A DNA stretch of 38,914 nt from Candidatus Thalassarchaeaceae archaeon. Lineage in GTDB: Archaea; Thermoplasmatota; Poseidoniia; Poseidoniales; Thalassarchaeaceae. The stretch lies in assembly GCA_030748775.1 (NCBI GenBank), contig JASMLH010000001.1:67744-106657 (forward strand), in the 5' to 3' direction. Shown in pieces: positions 8,511-17,817 of the stretch. Below the pieces are notes generated by a model. It worked only from the letters and a program-made list of their open reading frames with translations. It was not told the DNA's origin and ran no database searches. Position numbers and translations under genes: made by a program. The number at the start of each line of letters is the position of its first letter. The first letter of the stretch is position 1.

Positions 8511-10145
8511 CTAACGGGAATCTTCCTTCATCGTCCACTTTGCCATAATCGCCGTCTGAACGACGGAGAGCATTACGGCCCACCATATCCAGATTGGCAA
8601 GCCAAGTGCCAAACTTTTCTCCTCCCACCACCAGAAGTCCTGTGCAAGAACGAACACGGCCACTAGTCCTAGCATGTGCGGGCCAATGGGGAAATCTATC
8701 CCCAATCCACCGATTCTTCGGTTTTCCGGTGCGAATGAGTATTGTCCCAAAGCAAGGGCGAGGAGTGCTGCCGCCAAAGATGGCAATACCACAGTAGCCA
8801 TCGCAGGGCCAACAGGCCTAACCCACCAGCCTTCGAAGGAGCCCGGACTGAAAATTGCCAGCAATACAACCAGCTCACCCGCTGCAATAGAAGCAATCAC
8901 TGCCCTCCCGTCAAGCGAATCCGAGTATGCTGCAAGGAATACTGAAGGGAAAATAACGGCGTACATCGCGAAGGCAAGCATACCCAACTCCAGAATTGTC
9001 ACATTCGACCAAAGCGATAGCATCAGGCCAAGTAGGGATAGGCCGATGATGACTCCCTGGCGACTACCAATGCCATCCTTCGGCTCAGCTTGGAGTATAT
9101 CTCTAGTAAAGAGTGATCCCGTAGCTAAGAGCTGGGAATCCATCGTAGACATCAATGCCGCTAGTCCAGCTACGAGAACCAGGCCGCCTAGCCATTCGCC
9201 TCCAGCATCGACGATCAGCATTGGCAATATGTCCTCTGATTCTGCTTTACTCAGATCTGGATAGTCCAAATGACCCAATGTCCCTATCAGAATTGGAGGA
9301 ATAAATGCTAGCCAGGCAACAGCAGGGTATAGTGTGGCCATTCTGCCTATAGCCTCCTCGCTATCAGCTGCACATAATCTCTGGAACAATTGGGGGAACA
9401 TCGGGTCAGCTAATAGCCACAGAAGCATCATGCTGGTCCAGACCAATAGTGTATATTTCCCCCCCTCTCTGCTCAGAAGCCAAGACTTCTCTTCCGAGTC
9501 AGCCAAGCTATTCATCGCGGACTCCAGACCTCCTGCATCACTGACAACCATCGCAAGTCCTAGCCATAGGAGCCCCAATGCAATCGCACCCTGAGCCGCA
9601 TCTGTTCTCACAACCGCCTTCAGGCCACCAGTAAGCGTGTAAGCTACCACAAGGATCGTAACCAGTACTGCACCCACCCAATCCTCCACTCCGAACAGCG
9701 CGGAGACCACAATTCCAGCTGCTCTGGGTTGCAGTGCCAGATAGGGAATTGTGGCAATGATGAGAACCGTGGCCATGGTTAACTGGGCCTCTTTCGATCC
9801 GGTCTGCCCTAGGATCAATTCTGGGGCCGTCATAGCGTCATGCTCCGCAGAGCGAATGCGGACCTTCTTGCCCAGAAGGTACAACGAGACCGCCATGAAT
9901 CCCGTTCCAAAGGCCATAATCGGGAGGAAGGAAAGACCACCTCGGTATGACACCCCACTAGACCCGTAAACAGTGAATGCGCTGAAGTTGGTAGCGGCCA
10001 TTGTCACAAGCAATATCGGCCCCGACAAACTCCTCCCGGCAAGGAAGTACGACTCATCGTCATCACCCACATCTCTCCTTGCCCATACAGCGAAAAGCAC
10101 CATGGCTACGGCATAAGCCCCAACTATGACCGATGCCGATAACAC
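8511..10145 (-). CDS. Sodium:solute symporter (SSS) family transporter
   Basis: DDESYFLAGRSLSGPILLVTMAATNFSAFTVYGSSGVSYRGGLSFL...; multi-TM; AGLAALMSTMDSQLLATGSLFTRDI typical of SSS. Confidence 0.93.
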   Translation of the reverse strand: MLSASVIVGAYAVAMVLFAVWARRDVGDDDESYFLAGRSLSGPILLVTMAATNFSAFTVYGSSGVSYRGGLSFLPIMAFGTGFMAVSLYLLGKKVRIRSAEHDAMTAPELILGQTGSKEAQLTMATVLIIATIPYLALQPRAAGIVVSALFGVEDWVGAVLVTILVVAYTLTGGLKAVVRTDAAQGAIALGLLWLGLAMVVSDAGGLESAMNSLADSEEKSWLLSREGGKYTLLVWTSMMLLWLLADPMFPQLFQRLCAADSEEAIGRMATLYPAVAWLAFIPPILIGTLGHLDYPDLSKAESEDILPMLIVDAGGEWLGGLVLVAGLAALMSTMDSQLLATGSLFTRDILQAEPKDGIGSRQGVIIGLSLLGLMLSLWSNVTILELGMLAFAMYAVIFPSVFLAAYSDSLDGRAVIASIAAGELVVLLAIFSPGSFEGWWVRPVGPAMATVVLPSLAAALLALALGQYSFAPENRRIGGLGIDFPIGPHMLGLVAVFVLAQDFWWWEEKSLALGLPIWIWWAVMLSVVQTAIMAKWTMKEDSR

Positions 10146-10196
10146 GAGTATGCCATGGGGGAGGGTGACATTATGTTGCCTGTGGAAAGTGGAAAA

Positions 10197-10748
10197 TCAC
10201 CATGGGAACTTGTAGACCCAGATTATGAAGTCGTTGAGTATACACTGAATGCCTAGCATCACGGCACCCACTATCATCAGTCCTGAACCGCTTACGCCGT
10301 CCTGGTAGGATCCGTATGCAAGGAGGCCAAGCATCAGATTTCCGACTGAAGTCAGGAAAAGGGTTCCAATCACAAGCACTGGAGTCCAAGAGTAGTCGTT
10401 TTCAATATGGAGAATCGTGCTTTCAATCCAGAGTGCGGATGGAATTAGGATCAAGAAGTAGGCAATCAGAAGCCTAGTTGCCCCATCTCCGTCAGACTCC
10501 CCCCATGGCCACCTCAGGCTCTGAATCGCAGACACATCAAACTTGAAGAAAACGATGTACCAGTACATCAGGAATCCAAATGCTGCGACGAACATGAATG
10601 GGACGATGTAGCCCCGCCATGTTTCCGGGACCCCTCCCCAGAGCTCCATGGGTTTCTCTGCATGGGACAGGCCGTACGCGTAGGAGGCCAGAACCAATGG
10701 CCCGAATAGGAATGTGAACCCCAGTACTAGCTGCCGAGTGACTTCCAT
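10197..10748 (-). CDS. Multi-pass membrane protein, unknown
   Basis: 183 aa with about five hydrophobic segments, upstream of the SSS transporter on the same strand. Confidence 0.65.
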   Translation of the reverse strand: MEVTRQLVLGFTFLFGPLVLASYAYGLSHAEKPMELWGGVPETWRGYIVPFMFVAAFGFLMYWYIVFFKFDVSAIQSLRWPWGESDGDGATRLLIAYFLILIPSALWIESTILHIENDYSWTPVLVIGTLFLTSVGNLMLGLLAYGSYQDGVSGSGLMIVGAVMLGIQCILNDFIIWVYKFPW

Positions 10749-10807
10749 GCTCGTCCCAAGTGGTAACCCGTCATAAAATCAAAGTCGAACACCTTCTCCT
10801 AAGGGGG

Positions 10808-11329
10808 ATGGCCGAGAACTACGAGCAGCCAGAGTACGAGATTCTGGCACAGCACTCAGGATTCGAAGTCAGGAGGTACTCAGACACCATCCAGGCCAGG
10901 GTGAGGACAGAAGGCAGGAACTGGCGTGGCTCCAGCGGAGGTTTTCGGAGGATAGCCGGGTACATTTTCGGCAGGAACGAAAGGAAGCTGTCAATCGCGA
11001 TGACTGCCCCAGTGCACATCTGGCACGAGGAAGGAGGAACCATGATGGCATTCACCATGCCTTCCGAGTACTCGATGGAAGAACTACCAAGGCCCGATGA
11101 CGATGGCGTCCACCTCGTCGTCTCGGAAGGACAGACCCTTGCTGCCCTGCCATTCACGGGACTATCAGGCCCCAGGAAGTCCCAGAGGCTTAAGCACCGT
11201 CTGAGCTCCATGGTGAGGGACAAGGGACTCAATCCTTCGGGCCCAGCGATGCTAGCGGTGTACGACGACCCGACCTCCACCCTTCCGTTCATGAGAAGGA
11301 ACGAGATTCTTCTACCGTTGGAGGGATAG
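10808..11329 (+). CDS. SOUL-family heme-binding protein
   Basis: YEQPEYEILAQHSGFEVRRYSDTIQARV...GFRRIAGYIFGRNERKLSIAMTAPV...MAFTMPSEYSMEELPRPDDDGVHL is the SOUL/HBP signature; preceded by AAGGGGG. Confidence 0.93.
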   Translation: MAENYEQPEYEILAQHSGFEVRRYSDTIQARVRTEGRNWRGSSGGFRRIAGYIFGRNERKLSIAMTAPVHIWHEEGGTMMAFTMPSEYSMEELPRPDDDGVHLVVSEGQTLAALPFTGLSGPRKSQRLKHRLSSMVRDKGLNPSGPAMLAVYDDPTSTLPFMRRNEILLPLEG

Positions 11330-11330
11330 A

Positions 11331-12050
11331 TTGCAGCGCTGCGGTGTGGAGGAAGTTTCCAATGCCCTGGACTCAGAAGAGGTCTCCCTTGTCCTCTTCT
11401 TGAAGGGCTCTCAGGATCCCGAGGCACAACGCCTCCGTGAGTCAGCAGAGAGCATGGGAATCCCGGTTCTGGAGGCATCCAACAATGACATGTGGCGGAT
11501 GTCCCGTGTAAACGAGGACAAGACCCCACCCCCAATCCTGGCTTTGGTAGGCCGCGACCAAACTGCAAGCGTGGAAGGCGTGCTGTCCTCTGGAGGTCTG
11601 GCGTGGCTCATTGCCGGGGCTCGCTATCCAGTAAACATAGGTTTCACCATCCGCACTGCTGAGGTCAGCGGGGCAAGTGCCGTTTTCGTCGACGGTGAAC
11701 TCAGTCACGCCGAGAAGAAGGCAGCAAAGCGGGCTTCGATGAAGGCCCACCGATTCATGCCAGTACATTGGGTCGATGGAAGCGACATCGTCAATCAGGC
11801 GAAAGATGCTGGCTTCAGGATAGTCTCCCTGGAGGATCACGGAGAAGTCGAGCCATGGGAGGAAGATCTGACGGGGGACGTACTCCTGGTAGTCGGAGGC
11901 GAGAGGGACGGCATTCCCAGTTCAATTCTGGAGAAATCAGACTCTGTCGTCCGAGTTCCCATGTCGGGCTTCGTACCCTCTTACAACCTCCAGGCTCCCA
12001 TGGCAGTGGTGGCCGCAGAGGCCCTACGACAGCGAAGGCCTTCCGACTAG
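11331..12050 (+). CDS. TrmH/SpoU-family RNA methyltransferase
   Basis: ARYPVNIGFTIRTAEVSGASAVFVDGE, LLVVGGERDGIPSSILEKSDSVVRVPMSGFVPSYNLQAPMAVVAAEALRQR = SPOUT motifs 1-3. Confidence 0.9.
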   Translation: MQRCGVEEVSNALDSEEVSLVLFLKGSQDPEAQRLRESAESMGIPVLEASNNDMWRMSRVNEDKTPPPILALVGRDQTASVEGVLSSGGLAWLIAGARYPVNIGFTIRTAEVSGASAVFVDGELSHAEKKAAKRASMKAHRFMPVHWVDGSDIVNQAKDAGFRIVSLEDHGEVEPWEEDLTGDVLLVVGGERDGIPSSILEKSDSVVRVPMSGFVPSYNLQAPMAVVAAEALRQRRPSD

Positions 12051-13213
12051 AAGGAATCTTCTAGTTCTCTGCTGATTATCATCCTCTGGATCTGGCTCGT
12101 ACCTTCGAAAATCTGGTATATCTTTGCTCCCCTCATCCTTCTAGCTAGTGGGTACTCCTCCGAGTAACCATATCCCCCTAGGACTTGAACTGCGTCAGTG
12201 GTTACTTCCATGCAAGTGTCAGCAGCGAACCTCTTTGCATGAGCTGCCCTCAGTGTGACCCTCTCTCCCTTGTCCAGCCCGTTGGCAGCGCTATGGGTCA
12301 GAAGCCTAGCAGCCTCAATCTTAGTCGCCATATCCGCAAGCATGAATGCTATCGACTGGTGCTGGGAGATTGGCTTGCCAAAAGTCACCCTTTCCTTGGC
12401 GTAGGCCCATGCCTCCTCCATGGCGCCCTGTGCATTTCCGACCGCGTGCGATGACACGCTTGGCCTAGAGTGATCGAAAGCCTTCATCGCATTCATCCAT
12501 CCTCCGCCTTCGACTCCCCCGACTAGATTTCCCTCCGGAATCCTGACGTCGTTGAAGGTAACACCCCGGGTGTCGGAGCATCTCTGTCCCATGTTCTCCT
12601 CTTTCTTACCGAGCTCCACCCCAGGTGTGTCTGCATCGACGATGAATCCGCTAAGCCCCCTATATCCCGCTGAGCGATCAGTATATCCAAGGACGAAGAA
12701 CCAATCTGCATAACCCGCTCCAGTTATCCACATCTTGCTTCCGTTGATAACGTACTCGTCCCCGTCTTTCGTCGCCTCTGTCTTCAGGGATTGGACGTCT
12801 GAACCAGCATCTGGCTCAGTTACGCAGTAAGCTGCAATTTTTCCTTCACACGCTCTGCCTAGGTACTCCTGCTTCTGCTCCTCCGTACCTCCAGTCATCA
12901 GCGGGTAGGATGCAAGCATAGTGCTGCCATTTGCCGTAGCGAAACCAGGGTCGCCCCTGCCAAACTCCTCGTTGATTATCACTTCCTCGACGGCCCCCAT
13001 GCCCGCTCCTCCGTACTCCTCGGGGATGGTGGTATTGAGCAGACCCAGGTCATGTGCCTTTCGAATTGCATCCAGGGGATATTCTCCTTTCTTGTCCCAC
13101 TCGGCAGCATATGGCATGACTTCTTCGTTGGCGAAATCCCTGGCCAACTCGCGAATCATCTGTTGTTCCTCGGAAAGGGAGAAGTCAACCATGACCCGTC
13201 CGATGAATAGCAC
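12047..13213 (-). CDS. Acyl-CoA dehydrogenase (likely start 13192)
   Basis: FSLSEEQQMIRELARDFANEEV, AYCVTEPDAGSDVQSLKTEA, GTSQIQRMIISREL. Confidence 0.96.
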   Translation of the reverse strand: MLFIGRVMVDFSLSEEQQMIRELARDFANEEVMPYAAEWDKKGEYPLDAIRKAHDLGLLNTTIPEEYGGAGMGAVEEVIINEEFGRGDPGFATANGSTMLASYPLMTGGTEEQKQEYLGRACEGKIAAYCVTEPDAGSDVQSLKTEATKDGDEYVINGSKMWITGAGYADWFFVLGYTDRSAGYRGLSGFIVDADTPGVELGKKEENMGQRCSDTRGVTFNDVRIPEGNLVGGVEGGGWMNAMKAFDHSRPSVSSHAVGNAQGAMEEAWAYAKERVTFGKPISQHQSIAFMLADMATKIEAARLLTHSAANGLDKGERVTLRAAHAKRFAADTCMEVTTDAVQVLGGYGYSEEYPLARRMRGAKIYQIFEGTSQIQRMIISRELEDSF

Positions 13214-13323
13214 TATTTGAGCAATTTCTGCCCACGCTCAATTCGCATCTAGTGTATTTCCCCCGTCATCGTTCTCGGATTGGGTTTTCAAGTGGGACAT
13301 CCTCGTGCTGAGGGGATTGCAGC

Positions 13324-14304
13324 ATGGTTCACACCAAGTTGACTGAGCATGCCGGCGTCGAGTATCCGATAATCTGCGGCGCGATGTATCCGTGCTCGAA
13401 TCCCGAGCTTGTCGCAGCAGCCGCAGAAGGAGGGGGGATGCCTATCATCCAACCCGTTTCACTCACGGTTGTTCACGGATATGACGAGCCAGACCTCAAC
13501 CAGGGCCTGATTGAGGGAATTCGGTACATCAGATCAAAGACTGACAAGCCTATAGGATTCAACGCCCTGATAGAGAAGGGCAACGACAAGTACCTCCAAA
13601 GAATGTCGCAGTGGATCGACATAGCACTTGATGAGGGCATCAGGTTCTTCGTGACGTCTCTCGGTAAGCCCGACTGGGTTTGTGAGAGGGTGCACTCAAG
13701 GGGAGGTTTCGTCTACCATGACGTAACCACCAGATTGCATGCAGAGAAGGGTGTGGATTGCGGCGTCGATGGTCTGATTTGCGTGAACGACAGGGCCGGG
13801 GGACACCTAGGAACTGACAGCATGGAGGAAATGTACGAGTCACTGGCCGACCTGGGCCTTCCTCTGATTTGCGCTGGTGGCATAGGAAGCGAGAAGGAGT
13901 TGAGAGAGGCGTTGAGCATCGGCTATGATGGCGTCCAGATGGGAACTCGTTTCATCGCCACCACCGAGTGCACCATGCCCGAGGGCTACAAGGACGCAAT
14001 CGTGGAGTCCGGGGAGGAAGACATAGACTGGACCGTGAAGCTGACCGGGATCCCAGTTTCCGTTATCAAGACTCCAGGCTACAAGAGGGAGAACCCCTGG
14101 GTAGTCAGGAAGCTGCTCTCAGGAAGGATGAAGCACAGGACCAGGTGGATAATGAACACCATATCTTTCAGGAGATGGAGAAGGATGTCCAAGGGGTCCA
14201 AGTCATCGAATGAGATATGGTCAGCCGGGAAGAGCGTAGGAACGATCCACAGCGTTGAGTCCGCGACCACGATAATGAGGAGATTAGGCCAGTCTCTTGA
14301 TTGA
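13324..14304 (+). CDS. Nitronate monooxygenase/2-nitropropane dioxygenase-like FMN protein
   Basis: VEYPIICGAMYPCSNPELVAAAAEGGGMPIIQ..., CVNDRAGGHLG, PLICAGGIGSEKELREALSIGYDGVQMGTRFIATTEC. Confidence 0.9.
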   Translation: MVHTKLTEHAGVEYPIICGAMYPCSNPELVAAAAEGGGMPIIQPVSLTVVHGYDEPDLNQGLIEGIRYIRSKTDKPIGFNALIEKGNDKYLQRMSQWIDIALDEGIRFFVTSLGKPDWVCERVHSRGGFVYHDVTTRLHAEKGVDCGVDGLICVNDRAGGHLGTDSMEEMYESLADLGLPLICAGGIGSEKELREALSIGYDGVQMGTRFIATTECTMPEGYKDAIVESGEEDIDWTVKLTGIPVSVIKTPGYKRENPWVVRKLLSGRMKHRTRWIMNTISFRRWRRMSKGSKSSNEIWSAGKSVGTIHSVESATTIMRRLGQSLD

Positions 14305-14331
14305 CTGCTCACATGCGAGTCAAAGGGTACC

Positions 14332-14607
14332 CTATGCCAGTTGAGGCCACCTTCTCTTGATTTGTCTGAAAATGACTCTGGAAATTACCATTGATGCCAG
14401 AAGGAAAAGCCATGGTACCCACTCGGGGGCCTCTTCGCTAGTTGCTAGGAAGTAGGTCACGACTAGTATGCCCGCTCCATAAACCGCCCTGAAAGCCGAG
14501 AAGATGATGAAGGACCTGAAGACCTTACTCCCCATCAGCCTGTGCTTCAGAGACTCTCCCGGTATCCCTTCCATGCTATCCCATTGCCAAGGAGCAAATG
14601 GATGCAC
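14332..14607 (-). CDS. Small membrane protein, unknown
   Basis: 91 aa with two hydrophobic segments (FSAFRAVYGAGILVVTYFLA; WVPWLFLLASMVISRVIF). Confidence 0.55.
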   Translation of the reverse strand: MHPFAPWQWDSMEGIPGESLKHRLMGSKVFRSFIIFSAFRAVYGAGILVVTYFLATSEEAPEWVPWLFLLASMVISRVIFRQIKRRWPQLA

Positions 14608-14625
14608 TTAGTCGTGACCTTGCCA

Positions 14626-15501
14626 TCAGTGCCCATGCTCGATAAGTCCTGCAGCATCCGCCCCGAATAGGATGACTATCATGAGGATGACACCGAATAG
14701 GACGTTCAACATGGCCTCCCTCCCAGTCTCTGGGTTGTGAATGTCTGGAAGGGTGTCCACTGCTGCCACGTACAGGAAAGTGCCTCCCGAGAACAGCATC
14801 GCGAGGGCGATTATGTGCTCGTCGAGCCCCTCGAGAACGTAGAAAGAGACTATGATCATCAACGGGGTGGCTATAGAGAAAAGTACAACGTCCCTAATCG
14901 AGTCGTTCCTCTCCTCCCTCTCGTGCATCGAGAACACCCCTAGGCTGAAGGCCGCAGGTACCTTGTGGATGAGAACCGCCAGTGCCACCGCCGCAGTCAC
15001 CGCTTCGGAAGCTCCCGCTGCTGCAGATCCTATTGCAAGCCCGTCAGAGGCCGAGTGCAGTGAAAGTCCCAGAACCAGGAGAAACGGGGATACCCCGTGA
15101 TGGATATGGCTGTGACCGTGCTCCTTCTCGTGTTCGTGATGCTCCTCGTGGACCGCGTGACCAATTCCTGAACCCTCCAGGACAAGCATCAGGACGAACC
15201 CTGCAAGCACTGCTGCACCTATAACCAGATTCTCAAGCGCAGCCTCCTCCTCTTCGGAATCCCCCTCACCGACATGTTCGTCATCTCCATGTTCGTCATG
15301 GTCTCCCGTGGCCAATTCGAAACCCTCTGGGATGACGACAAGCATAGCTGATGCCAATAGAATCCCCGAAGCAATTCCAGTCACTCTACGCAGAGTGTCC
15401 GCATTTCCCTTAATATTGCTAAGAATCGGGGCAAGGCCTCCAATCAGTGCTAGTATCAGTGTTAGGGCAATTAGTTCGACGGGCAGGCTAGCCTCGGACA
15501 T
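14626..15501 (-). CDS. ZIP-family metal transporter
   Basis: Multi-TM with His-rich loop EEHHEHEKEHGHSHIHHG and conserved GLSLHSASDGLAIGSAA...VLIHKVPAAFSLGVF ZIP helices. Confidence 0.93.
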   Translation of the reverse strand: MSEASLPVELIALTLILALIGGLAPILSNIKGNADTLRRVTGIASGILLASAMLVVIPEGFELATGDHDEHGDDEHVGEGDSEEEEAALENLVIGAAVLAGFVLMLVLEGSGIGHAVHEEHHEHEKEHGHSHIHHGVSPFLLVLGLSLHSASDGLAIGSAAAGASEAVTAAVALAVLIHKVPAAFSLGVFSMHEREERNDSIRDVVLFSIATPLMIIVSFYVLEGLDEHIIALAMLFSGGTFLYVAAVDTLPDIHNPETGREAMLNVLFGVILMIVILFGADAAGLIEHGH

Positions 15502-15514
15502 GAGGTTCGCGGGA

Positions 15515-15546
15515 AATTAATACATATTTAAGAAATGTTATTAATT
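15515..15546. promoter_or_regulatory. AT-rich inverted repeat in the divergent ZIP/regulator promoter; candidate operator
   Basis: AATTAATACAT (15515-15525) - ATTTAAGAA - ATGTTATTAATT (15535-15546); arms complementary except one inserted base. Confidence 0.6.
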
Positions 15547-15560
15547 GTAGCCTTTTGGCA

Positions 15561-15989
15561 ATGGCCATGAACAGGGTAATTTCTTTCAGTGGTGACGAAG
15601 AATTCCTCGAGAGTTTGGATTCTATGATTGAGAGCACGGGGTACAAGAACAGGAGCATGTTTCTCAGGGATGCCAGCCTACACTTCGCAGATTCAAGTAG
15701 GAGCGATCTAAATTTAATGGACGACAACGCAAAAACCGAGGGAATTTTGGTGATATTCTACCAGCACGGGGTGGAAACCAAGATACTGGACATCAGACAC
15801 TCTCACTCGATCGAAGTCTCGTCATTCCATCACAACTGCCTCAAAGAGAGTCACACCTGCGTCGACACGATGCAAATCAGTGGGACTGCAAGCTCGGTTA
15901 GGGATGCCATTTCTAGGCTAAGGAGCACACAGGACGTTGACAGAGTCTCTTTCGTCTCCGCGCCACTGCGCGAGTCCGGTTGCTGCTGA
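15561..15989 (+). CDS. NikR/CopG-like metal-responsive regulator (start 15561 or 15567)
   Basis: RHH-like N-terminus MNRVISFSGDEEFLESLDSMIESTGYKNRSMFLRDA; C-terminal His/Cys pattern YQHG...RHSHSIEVSSFHHNCLKESHTCVDTMQISG resembles the NikR metal-binding domain; divergent from ZIP gene. Confidence 0.75.
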   Translation: MAMNRVISFSGDEEFLESLDSMIESTGYKNRSMFLRDASLHFADSSRSDLNLMDDNAKTEGILVIFYQHGVETKILDIRHSHSIEVSSFHHNCLKESHTCVDTMQISGTASSVRDAISRLRSTQDVDRVSFVSAPLRESGCC

Positions 15990-16050
15990 ACTGATTTCCG
16001 CTCAGTAATTTCGGCGTCGCATTCAAGGTGCGGCGCTTTGACCGAGAGGT

Positions 16051-17793
16051 GTGGAAATACCCACTCAACTCGAATCGATGCTTGATGGATCCATGGGTCC
16101 GACCAAGCAGAAGGCAGCCCGATTGGTCGTCGATCTTGCTTCTACCGCAGGCGCCTCGGAGTTCGTCCAAGTGGAAAATGCGCACGTTTCCGGCGTCAGT
16201 GTGATAACAGGGGGGCATGGTCTTCGGAGGTTCCTATCGGACCTCTCTGGCGATCCTCAGGGGACGGTTTCAATCCCCACTACGCTCAACTCGGCCGGAT
16301 GCGATCACGAGAAGATGGATGAGATGGGGATTGACTACCCTGACTTTCTCGAGCAACAGTTCGAGATAGTCCACTCTTACTCCGAGCTCGGAATCGAGGC
16401 TACCCTCTCCTGCACGCCTTACGACCGAGGAGTCGCTCCGGTGGATGGTATCGGATCATGGGCCGAGTCGAACGCAGTCTGCTTCTCTAACTCCTATACC
16501 TCCCTGATTACCAATCGTGAGTCAGGCCTCTCGGCGCTGGCCACGGCGCTTACCGGTTGGGCTCCCAAGTGGGGGCTCCACATAGAGGGAAACAGGAGTC
16601 CAAACATCTTGGTGACGATAGAGTGCGAAATGTCGGACACAGCAGACTGGAGCGTCCTTGGTGACTGGATCGGAAAACAGATTATGCCAACTTGGGATCT
16701 TCCATGGGGGCCCATGCCCAGAATAGTGGGCCTGCCAAGCGCCAGTTTCGAGATGAGGAAGGCTCTGACCGCATCGGCTGCGAACTATGGCTGTCCCATG
16801 CTATGGGCGGATGGGATTACGGCGGATGCCCCAGAAGTTTACTCGTACGAGGGGGAGATCACATTCACCAAAGCAGACTTGCGGGAGAGATACCGGGAGT
16901 TGGCCCCGAGGGGCAAAGTGGATCTGGTTGTGATCGGCTGCCCCCAGGCAAGTGTAGGAGAGGCGAGGGAGACCGCAGCAGCAGTGAGGGCGAGGATGGA
17001 GCTCGGAGAGGCAATCAGCGACAATAGGCTATGGCTATTCATGAGTGCTCACAATTACGAATTGATATCGGGGGACGGGACATTAGATATTCTGGAGGAG
17101 GCCGGTGCACTTGTCCTGAAGGACACCTGCCCTGAAGTGACCCCTTACAACCGTTCCAAGTACAATCACTTGCTGACCAACTCCCTGAAGGCAGAGCACT
17201 ATCTAACCAGCGGATTGAACCGCATTCCGACCAGCGTTGCCCCGATAATCGAGTGCGTAGCGCACGCATTCGACGACACCCTAGTGGATGGTCCCGCACC
17301 AGACCTTGCAGGTGCGACCGCGAAACCGTTCGCCACTGCCAAGACACACCAAGATTCTCCATTCGAAGCGACCGGCAGAGGGATTCCCAGCCAGGACCAG
17401 TGGGAGGTTTCTGGAAGGGCTCTGGTCACTGACGTCCCAATCACGTACTTGGGATATGTGAACAGGGACACGGGCGTAATCGAGGAGCCAGGCCATCCGC
17501 TTGACGGGGCTTCCATCAAGGACACGATACTCATCTACCCGAAGGGCTCTGGCTCCACAGTCGCACCCTTCGTGCTGATGGGCCTGGTGTATACTGGATT
17601 CGGCCCAATGGCAATCGTGAACCGAGACGTATGCCCACTTACTCTGCCGGCAGCCTCGCTATTGGGTGTCCCATACGCCCATGGATTCGATGAAGACCCA
17701 ACATTTGAGGTAAACACCGGTGACTCTGTATCACTTTCTTTGTCGGACGGAAAAGTCAGCCTGTTGGTGGACTCTCGCACTACCGAGGTTTGA
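16051..17793 (+). CDS. Aconitase-X (AcnX) catalytic domain fused to swivel domain (DUF521-DUF126); candidate phosphomevalonate dehydratase or related hydro-lyase
   Basis: STAGASEFVQVENAHVSGVSVITGGHGLRRFL, TLNSAGCDHEKM, ATLSCTPYDRG, AESNAVCFSNS; C-terminal WEVSGRALVTDVPITYLGYVNRDTGVIEEPGHPLDGASIKDTILIYPKGSGSTVAPFVLMGL swivel-domain signature. Confidence 0.88.
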   Translation: MEIPTQLESMLDGSMGPTKQKAARLVVDLASTAGASEFVQVENAHVSGVSVITGGHGLRRFLSDLSGDPQGTVSIPTTLNSAGCDHEKMDEMGIDYPDFLEQQFEIVHSYSELGIEATLSCTPYDRGVAPVDGIGSWAESNAVCFSNSYTSLITNRESGLSALATALTGWAPKWGLHIEGNRSPNILVTIECEMSDTADWSVLGDWIGKQIMPTWDLPWGPMPRIVGLPSASFEMRKALTASAANYGCPMLWADGITADAPEVYSYEGEITFTKADLRERYRELAPRGKVDLVVIGCPQASVGEARETAAAVRARMELGEAISDNRLWLFMSAHNYELISGDGTLDILEEAGALVLKDTCPEVTPYNRSKYNHLLTNSLKAEHYLTSGLNRIPTSVAPIIECVAHAFDDTLVDGPAPDLAGATAKPFATAKTHQDSPFEATGRGIPSQDQWEVSGRALVTDVPITYLGYVNRDTGVIEEPGHPLDGASIKDTILIYPKGSGSTVAPFVLMGLVYTGFGPMAIVNRDVCPLTLPAASLLGVPYAHGFDEDPTFEVNTGDSVSLSLSDGKVSLLVDSRTTEV

Positions 17794-17817
17794 TGACGGC
17801 CACTCCTTGCAAAGTCC

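Noticed and set aside
1601-10794. Shared 11-mer GTCGAACACCT upstream of both the TBP gene (1601-1611) and the SOUL-protein gene (10784-10794).
   Set aside because: Chance 11-mer matches are expected many times in 39 kb; no further flanking similarity supports a common operator.
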